Part shown: in pieces, positions 8,156 to 12,500 of the stretch
Layout: each line of letters opens with the position of its first letter
How positions within the stretch are numbered: the first letter of the stretch is position 1
NCBI GenBank assembly: GCA_002005505.1
Contig: MVGU01001885.1
Coordinates: 1 to 12,500 of the forward strand
Length of the DNA stretch: 12,500 nucleotides
Source of the DNA: Botryococcus braunii
Lineage: Eukaryota > Chlorophyta > Trebouxiophyceae
Reading direction: 5' to 3'
Made by a program: the position numbers and the translations under genes
Notes under the pieces: model-generated
What the model was told of the DNA's origin: nothing
Databases searched by the model: none
The model's input: only the letters and a program-made list of their open reading frames with translations

Positions 8156-8680
8156 TCAGTCTTCGTTAGGTTCTGAACGCTGCGAGTCCCCGTCTTCGTC
8201 TACGTTATCTGGGTCCGTGCACCACTCCTCTGGGCTGAATCCTTTTCTGCTGCCCAAAAGGGAAAGTAGGAAGTCCTCGTCAAGAGTGGCGAGAGCACAC
8301 TCCACTGCTGTGTAGGCTGCCCTTTCTTCCCAGTATTCGGGTTTGCTGGGTCCTCCGATCTGTTGTAGATGCCGCTCAAATAATGCTCGCGTGACGAAGC
8401 CTGGATCCGCGTTGATGAATGAACACTCCCACGCAGTTACTTTATAGGCTGGGTATGCAGAGAATCGTCGTCTGAACCACTGAGGCTGTTCGACTTTACC
8501 CAGTCCGTACACGCGGCTGACAAAATCCTTCACCAGAAATGCTCGTTCTTCTGGTGTTCTCGGTCCCGTATCTCCTCCAGCTCGCCTCAGGCTATCGTAT
8601 GTAGGTGGTGAAGGAGGTGGGGTTATAAAAGGTCTTTTACCGCCGGTCGACATCCTTCCGCTCTGCTTCGTTCGTCCCAT
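8156..8680 (-). CDS. ORF upstream of copia gag with histone H3 tail-like N terminus (Met at K9)
   Basis: 174 residues, intact. The start ATG at 8680 has A at -3 and G at +4. The first 17 residues, MGRTKQSGRMSTGGKRP, match the N terminus of histone H3 including the initiator Met: with Met removed, R2, T3, K4, Q5, R8, S10, T11, G12, G13, K14 and P16 are identical, G1, S6 and G7 are mild changes, and Lys9 is Met. Gly after Met normally allows Met removal, giving a free N terminus like H3. Residues 18-31 are Pro-rich with PPTY (25-28), a PPxY-type motif that binds WW domains. Residues 45-155 have several Trp and aromatic residues and no histone fold or family I recognise. The last 18 residues are acidic. 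The stop is 16 nt before the gag ATG, in another frame. Placement just after the copia primer site makes it the first ORF of the element if the LTR call is right. A 19-codon upstream ORF (ATG at 8696) overlaps its start. A role as a pseudosubstrate for H3K9 methyltransferases is inference. Confidence 0.8.
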   Translation of the reverse strand: MGRTKQSGRMSTGGKRPFITPPPSPPTYDSLRRAGGDTGPRTPEERAFLVKDFVSRVYGLGKVEQPQWFRRRFSAYPAYKVTAWECSFINADPGFVTRALFERHLQQIGGPSKPEYWEERAAYTAVECALATLDEDFLLSLLGSRKGFSPEEWCTDPDNVDEDGDSQRSEPNED

Positions 8681-8713
8681 CGTAGGCTCGGAACATACTT
8701 TCAGTTGCCCAGC

Positions 8714-9019
8714 TCAAAAGTTTGTGGGCCCATAACCTGTACAATTCTGGGCGTAATGTTCCCTGTATGTCCCGGCACGAAGGGTGTTAAGCTCGGCCGG
8801 GTCTCTTGCTGTGTGTAGGAGAGCAAGCAGAGCCCGACTATGTGTTGACACTTGTGGCAACTGATCAGAGATAAGCACCCGGAGTGCTCTTTCAGTCCCA
8901 AACAAGTCATTACATTGCTTCTTGCTCTCTCTCAACGCCAAGGAATTCAAACTACCTCTTCTACGCATCGACAGATAGTCCGCATTACCATTGTTCGATG
9001 AGTCAAGCATTAGCAACAT
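8714..9019 (-). CDS. Unrecognised 101-residue ORF overlapping the probable LTR
   Basis: ATG at 9019 to TGA at 8714-8716, no family recognised. It contains a helical-looking stretch with ERALRVLISDQLP and RALLALLHTARDPAEL. It is in the same frame as the H3-tail ORF, with one TGA and 11 sense codons between them, so the two could once have been one reading frame. It also coincides with the proposed LTR and primer site, in which case it is a chance frame. Part of it (8762-8907) is repeated at 9090-9235 with the frame open there too. Confidence 0.25.
   Translation of the reverse strand: MLLMLDSSNNGNADYLSMRRRGSLNSLALRESKKQCNDLFGTERALRVLISDQLPQVSTHSRALLALLHTARDPAELNTLRAGTYREHYAQNCTGYGPTNF
8724..8737 (-). 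promoter_or_regulatory. Copia-type primer binding site (half initiator tRNA-Met)
   Basis: The minus strand reads GGTTATGGGCCCAC directly after an LTR-like end TGTACA. This 14-mer is complementary to the anticodon arm of eukaryotic initiator tRNA-Met. Drosophila copia starts its primer site with nearly the same bases at the same place, using a half tRNA. The position, 43 nt before the first ORF and upstream of a copia gag, supports the call. The same bases are also open as codons of the ORF at 8714-9019, so coincidence is not fully excluded. Confidence 0.62.
8738..9018 (-). repeat. Probable copia 5' LTR
   Basis: The inner end is set by the primer site: on the minus strand the LTR would end ATTGTACA. 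The best outer end is TGTTGCTAATG at 9018, a classic copia start, giving 281 bp. An alternative outer end is TGTACA at 9494-9499, which mirrors the inner TGTACA and would make a 762-bp LTR holding both copies of the 146-bp repeat. No second LTR is in the window to test either, since pol is cut off at 279. Confidence 0.45.
8762..8907. repeat. 146-bp direct repeat, copy A
   Basis: Matches 9090-9235 with one difference (C versus T in the CTCGGCCGGG/CTCGGTCGGG block). It lies inside the probable copia LTR, 24 bp from its inner end. Similarity stops sharply at both edges. Confidence 0.95.
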
Positions 9020-9089
9020 TCTAATACTCTTATCTAGACCTCTTCCTAATCAATTGTTCATACAAGTCACACTAAGATGCAGCACTTTA

Positions 9090-9235
9090 CCTGTATGTCC
9101 CGGCACGAAGGGTGTTAAGCTCGGTCGGGTCTCTTGCTGTGTGTAGGAGAGCAAGCAGAGCCCGACTATGTGTTGACACTTGTGGCAACTGATCAGAGAT
9201 AAGCACCCGGAGTGCTCTTTCAGTCCCAAACAAGT
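9090..9235. repeat. 146-bp direct repeat, copy B
   Basis: Same orientation as copy A, offset 328 bp. Flanks share nothing obvious with copy A. On the minus strand its end reads TACAG followed by GTAAAG, which resembles a 5' splice site. It lies outside the 281-bp LTR but inside the alternative 762-bp one. Confidence 0.95.
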
Positions 9236-9563
9236 GCCGAGCCCTTCATGCCTGCTGCCTATATCCTTTCTAGCAAGAACGCGTCAAATTGCATTACTCT
9301 CTTTCTCCTAAGTGGAATCAGTCCAGATCAATTATGGCAGAACTCTAGAGTTCTGCCATCCATTACTCAACCTCTGAGATTGTTCACAGTGATTGCTTTA
9401 GAGAAGCCTGGCCACTATTACTCTTCTGAGGGAAAGTCACTAATTGTTCTTTCACTATTATAACACAAACCTTTTCAGTGCATACAAATACGATGTACAG
9501 TTGCAAATGCCTTCACGCACTCTAATACGTTACTTGAGACAATGATACCGGCACTCGGTAAGG
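9236..9563. other. Non-coding stretch between repeat B and the 182-codon ORF
   Basis: No convincing gene. Apart from the palindrome it holds a TTATAATAG box on the minus strand near 9460 and TGTACA at 9494-9499, the alternative outer end of the copia LTR. Confidence 0.4.
9333..9358. repeat. Perfect 26-bp palindrome
   Basis: Thirteen-base arm ATGGCAGAACTCT followed at once by its exact complement, with no spacer and an XbaI-like centre. A spacer-free palindrome of this length is very unlikely by chance in 12.5 kb. It might be a dimeric protein-binding site, a cruciform, or a head-to-head junction of a duplicated end. Confidence 0.97.
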
Positions 9564-10112
9564 TTAGACTTCTACTGAGGTAAAACCAAGGTCTCTGCTG
9601 CCAAGATGAGTTGAATTATGAACATGAGCATGGATGCATGTAAATGCTTCCCAAAGTGGTCCAAATCCTGCGCAATAAGTGTAGTTCCAATATGCGTTGA
9701 GTTCCTTAGTCTTCTGGCGTCCTAGGTAGATAGCATCCGAGCTTCTGCCTGCCGCAAACGTGCATACTCTAACGATAGGGAATGGATGTCCTCTGTTATT
9801 GTCCATGAGACGTCGCCTAGAAAGGCGTTTGGCAGTGGTTGATGGCGGGGCAGAAGTTGTAAAGGTATCCCCTACAAGGCTTGCAGGTAGAGGCCATGAA
9901 GGTGGTTGATGTCCCATTGCACCTCGAGCTATGCGAGCTGGAGGTGCCTTGCGAGCAAGGGGAATTCTGACTTTAGGGAATGGATACCCCCTCTTGTTAT
10001 CCATGAGACGACGTCGGGACAGGCGCCTAGTAGATGAGCTATTCCCCGCAAGAGTTGGCAGTGGAGGGCATCGAGGGATATGGGAGGATGTTTGCGAGCC
10101 ACCATGTCCCAT
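9564..10112 (-). CDS. Unrecognised 182-residue ORF with an internal duplication
   Basis: The frame from ATG at 10112 contains two related blocks. Each starts near M-G-H, has a Pro/Ser/Thr-rich part and then RRLSRRRLMDN(K)RG(Y)PFP(K)VR or its variant KRLSRRRLMDN(N)RG(H)PFP(I)VR. The frame stays open upstream for about 19 further codons to a TGA, so an exon extending to about 10175 is possible. The basic RRLSRRR motif could bind nucleic acid, but no domain is recognised. A plus-strand frame (9931-10356) also reads through part of it, so the coding strand is not certain. It may belong to a minus-strand spliced gene with the segments at 10243-10693. Confidence 0.35.
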   Translation of the reverse strand: MGHGGSQTSSHIPRCPPLPTLAGNSSSTRRLSRRRLMDNKRGYPFPKVRIPLARKAPPARIARGAMGHQPPSWPLPASLVGDTFTTSAPPSTTAKRLSRRRLMDNNRGHPFPIVRVCTFAAGRSSDAIYLGRQKTKELNAYWNYTYCAGFGPLWEAFTCIHAHVHNSTHLGSRDLGFTSVEV

Positions 10113-10119
10113 TGCACCT
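9770..10119. repeat. Diverged tandem duplication, about 197-bp period
   Basis: Two copies, about 9770-9923 and 9966-10119, share GGGAATGGAT at one end, a CCATGAGACG block, and TGTCCCATTGCACCT at the other. They have diverged clearly but remain alignable over about 147 bp each. The duplication explains the repeated blocks in the overlapping protein. Confidence 0.8.
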
Positions 10120-10242
10120 TCAAACAGAGTTCCTAACTGTGAAGAGCAGTCGTTAACTCGTGTGCGTCCACCTCAGATATTCCACCCCTTCCATGATGAT
10201 GAGAATGGCGTATGGCATCCCCAATTAGCATGTTGTCCCTGC

Positions 10243-10693
10243 TTACACTATCCCCTTAAGGGATACTCTGTTCGAGTCTTCTCCATTACCTGCACAACAT
10301 GCTTGCAAGTAAGGCACGTTCACGACATCAATAGTGTTTCGCACGCTGCGACTTAAGAGCGAAGATAGTACCTGTTGAAGCCTCCATATGAGGGGCAGGT
10401 GAAATGCCAGCTGCAAACACCAACATAAGATGAAATAATTACTTGATATGTCTCAAGTATTGCATATCAAGAGTGGTGCGAACGCATTACCGCGCAGGCA
10501 GCGATGTACTTAGGATGGATCATAGAAGAAGTAAATACATACCCTCTCGACAGCGCGCCTTAGAATCTCAAGTATGCTGCTCGACCCTCTGCTGATTTCT
10601 AGCAGCCAAACTGCTGGGTGCTATATTCACTACAGTACTCTGGGATTCCATGGGTATCGCGAGTAGAAGGAACACCGATATTAACGACACCAT
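10243..10693 (-). pseudogene. Possible small spliced gene or pseudogene with a signal-peptide-like start
   Basis: ATG at 10693 opens 41 codons with a hydrophobic start (MVSLISVFLLLAIP) followed by ESQS, like a secretory signal peptide, ending in TGA at 10568-10570. The same frame continues to a strong donor GG|GTATGT at 10542. An acceptor TTTGCAG ends at 10411, a 39-nt exon 10410-10372 ends CAG|GTAC, and an acceptor GTGCAG ends at 10290. Frames join in phase across both introns (132 and 82 nt) to a TAA at 10243. The TGA in the first exon would make it a pseudogene, unless the product is the 41-residue peptide. No homologue is recognised. Confidence 0.25.
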
Positions 10694-11813
10694 TGCCCGC
10701 TTATCGGAGACCTGACAATTACCGTTGAATTCACATACATGCGGTTCCCCAATTTCAGTCCACTTAAGTCAAGTCAAGGGCCCCACGACGAAAACATCGG
10801 AGTTTGACATACACATCTCGGAGACAACAATAGTCGCAAGACACATAAGCGATATGAAACAAAGAGAGAAAGTTTCCAAGGAATTTCTTGGGGATTTAGA
10901 AGGGGGCCAAGTTTGTTGTTGTTGCTGTTGTTTGGAGGTTGCACCGCGCAAGCATCCGTTGCAAGCAGCTGCAGTACCCCTTTCGCGTACGAATGTACTG
11001 CTGAGCCCAGGGCGCTCCCCAATTCTCGAGCTCTCGACGCTCCATTTCCTGATTTGTACTGCTGAGCTCCCAGCGCTCGAAATCCTGCGCTCTCGTGCGA
11101 AATCGTGTGAACCATATAGCCCGGCGGGGCCGGGGCAAAAATCGTAAAAGGCATGGCCTAAAACGTATCAGTCGAATGGCCATACGACATTGTTGCCGAA
11201 GTCATACTCGTACGGAAAGTCCATCGGAGTCGTGCGGCCAACTCGTGGTCTAACTCGTGGTCCGCGCGGCGTTTTTTAGAATTCAATTACCAAACTGTCA
11301 AAACGCATCCTCACAAGCTTTCCCATCGCACAAGAATCGCGGGTTTCGTTGTGTTTGGGGCTATGCAACGCATACCGTCCGCACGAACGTCTCTCTCTTA
11401 AGTGGCTTCAAATCGATGGAATGTACTAGGAAAACAGATCCTGGACCACAGCGAATCTTTTTGGATAAGAGAAAGCCTGCAATGTACTGGATACTCCAAT
11501 CATTCAGGGCCACAATCCCCTTAGAGTGAGCAAAATCAGGCCATGTGCATCCACACACACCCACAAAGTACAGCATGTGCCGGCGAAGCCTCCGAAATGT
11601 GCGATCTTTAACATTCAGTGGAACATTCAGGACCGAAATTTCAGGCCACCACCACCAGAATGCCGAACATTCCAGACATCTGCGCTCAGGAGAGTGTACG
11701 GACCACCAGATATTGGGGGCGACTCACGGTCCCCACCCACAGACCGTGCACATTTCCACACATAACACGGTCACACACGGAAAATTCGAAAAACGCAATG
11801 CTGGAGGCCACCG
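10694..11813. other. Mostly non-coding flank
   Basis: Several overlapping ORFs of about 80-140 codons occur on both strands without recognisable motifs. A GTT-type simple repeat lies at about 10911-10933. No RNA gene was recognised. This may include the promoter side of the minus-strand candidate gene ending at 10693. Confidence 0.4.
10994..11078. repeat. Imperfect 24-bp direct repeat pair
   Basis: TGTACTGCTGAGC followed by an imperfect CCAGGGCGCTC/TCCCAGCGCTC block, at 10994-11017 and 11055-11078, in the same orientation. Short and of unknown origin. Confidence 0.7.
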
Positions 11814-11830
11814 TCCGGCATTTTGCCGGA
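11814..11830. repeat. Short hairpin
   Basis: TCCGGCA, three T, TGCCGGA: a 7-bp GC-rich stem. No T-run follows closely and no gene ends here, so it is not called a terminator. Confidence 0.6.
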
Positions 11831-12093
11831 GATCCGCAGCGCCAGTGCAGGAAAACCTACAAATTCACCCGGATCTCATGGCTGCACGATCGGCTACCAC
11901 AAAACAGCCCACATTCCGGCTACCCCCAAAATGTCTGTTTTGCCATTTTCTTAGTTATTAGTTTGTCGACTGCCCTGCGGAAACCGACAATTTTCCACTG
12001 AAAAAAGTTTGCGTCGTGGCGCGACACTAGGTGAGAATTATGGGCCTGCCCAGCGGAATCCTTAACTCTTCTAGGGGGTAGAGTGGCAACGTC

Positions 12094-12124
12094 AACCTAC
12101 CCCCCCAGGGGGGGGGGGTAGGTT
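12094..12124. repeat. Hairpin with C7 and G11 tracts
   Basis: AACCTAC with six further C, one A, eleven G, then TAGGTT. The outer arms pair perfectly for 13 bp and the surplus G forms the loop. The homopolymer lengths may be unreliable in assembly. Confidence 0.85.
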
Positions 12125-12395
12125 AATCAGATCCAGATCACACGTTTGTGGGCAGAGGACTCTTAAAGCAGCGATCATCGCACATGCGAGCAACTAGAAT
12201 GGCAAGATGCTGGGCACGTGAGAATGCTAGTCTTGTCCATTTAGTGCATGTGTCTAATAGCAGACAGTCATCAGGACTGTAGCTGGAGAGACACTTACGA
12301 CTTGTCTGCTTGTGTACAGGTGCGATGACGCATGATATTTAGTGTTATTGTGTTCATGTGTGGTTGCTGCAGTGTAAGTGAACCTTCTTAGTGTA

Positions 12396-12438
12396 CAATC
12401 CAGCCTCTCAGATCAGCTAAGAGAAAGAGGTTGGATTG
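12396..12438 (+). repeat. 13-bp stem-loop
   Basis: CAATCCAGCCTCT and AGAGGTTGGATTG are complementary at 12 of 13 positions; the other is a G-U pair if transcribed on the plus strand. The loop is 17 nt. The G-U pair gives a plus-strand bias, weakly suggesting an RNA structure. No known RNA family is recognised. Confidence 0.7.
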
Positions 12439-12500
12439 AGTATAGGAAGGTACTCGCTCCTAGCCGTCAAGAGTCTTATCCGTGGAGGGTCAGCTCATTG

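Larger units (their letters stand above)
11831..12500. other. Right flank, no gene seen
   Basis: Short ORFs only. It holds the G/C hairpin at 12094-12124 and the hairpin at 12396-12438. A GCAGT|GTAAGT splice-like site occurs on the plus strand near 12371-12380, but no matching exon could be supported. Confidence 0.4.

Noticed and set aside
8156..8629. A histone fold in the rest of the 174-codon ORF
   Set aside because: No H3 alpha-N or core helix motifs are visible after the tail-like segment; the Pro-rich and acidic parts do not fit a captured full H3 gene.
9212..9463. 83-codon plus-strand ORF
   Set aside because: It begins with GTG inside repeat B and spans the palindrome; no motif.
9931..10356. 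Plus-strand 141-codon ORF
   Set aside because: It overlaps the minus-strand duplicated ORF and candidate exons and has no recognisable motif; coding strand is unresolved but this frame is less supported.
11526..12001. Three overlapping plus-strand ORFs
   Set aside because: Open in several frames at once because stops are scarce locally; the proteins are Pro/Thr/His-rich without motifs.
1..12500. CRISPR arrays, rRNA, tRNA genes, bacterial operons
   Set aside because: No regular spacer-repeat pattern or RNA gene signature was seen; tRNA-like matches are only primer sites.

Overview
The window is eukaryotic nuclear DNA dominated by LTR retrotransposons. Evidence: a Ty3/gypsy element with paired LTRs, a Ty1/copia gag and partial pol, plausible GT-AG splice sites on the right, and no bacterial-style gene layout. 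A half-tRNA copia primer site and initiator-Met-type primer sites fit a plant or alga, but I cannot name the organism.

Layout: (1) 1-278 is non-coding flank with a weak plus-strand trace of a reverse transcriptase motif. (2) 279-1036, minus strand, is the start of a copia pol (protease and GAG-pre-integrase), cut off at 279. (3) 1037-7239 is a gypsy element of 6,203 bp, minus strand, with two 489-bp LTRs differing at 3 positions, a TGCCA target duplication, PBS, gag, pol (protease, RT, RNase H, partial integrase), a 3' untranslated region and a polypurine tract. It sits inside the copia reading frame, exactly between the copia gag zinc knuckle and the protease. (4) 7240-8139 is the copia gag. 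(5) 8156-8680 is an extra ORF upstream of gag. (6) 8724-9018 holds a copia-style primer site complementary to the initiator tRNA-Met anticodon arm and a probable 5' LTR. (7) 9019-12500 is flanking DNA: a 146-bp copy of the LTR interior, a perfect 26-bp palindrome, an ORF with an internal duplication, a possible small spliced gene or pseudogene, and mostly non-coding DNA with notable hairpins.

The most interesting item is the extra 174-residue ORF. Its N terminus reads MGRTKQSGRMSTGGKRP, almost the tail of histone H3 (ARTKQTARKSTGGKAP after Met removal). It keeps R2, T3, K4, Q5, R8, S10, T11, G12, G13, K14 and P16, but has Met at the H3 lysine-9 position. Lys-to-Met at H3K9 is known to act as a trans inhibitor of H3K9 methylation, a mark that silences transposons. 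The rest of the protein shows no histone fold. I infer a retrotransposon-borne histone-tail mimic that might counter host silencing. This rests on the sequence match and known K-to-M biology, not on functional data.

The gypsy copy looks young by LTR identity, yet its pol has a nonsense codon in the integrase and has lost most of the integrase core, so this copy should not move on its own. The copia copy is split by the gypsy insertion and truncated at its 3' side.
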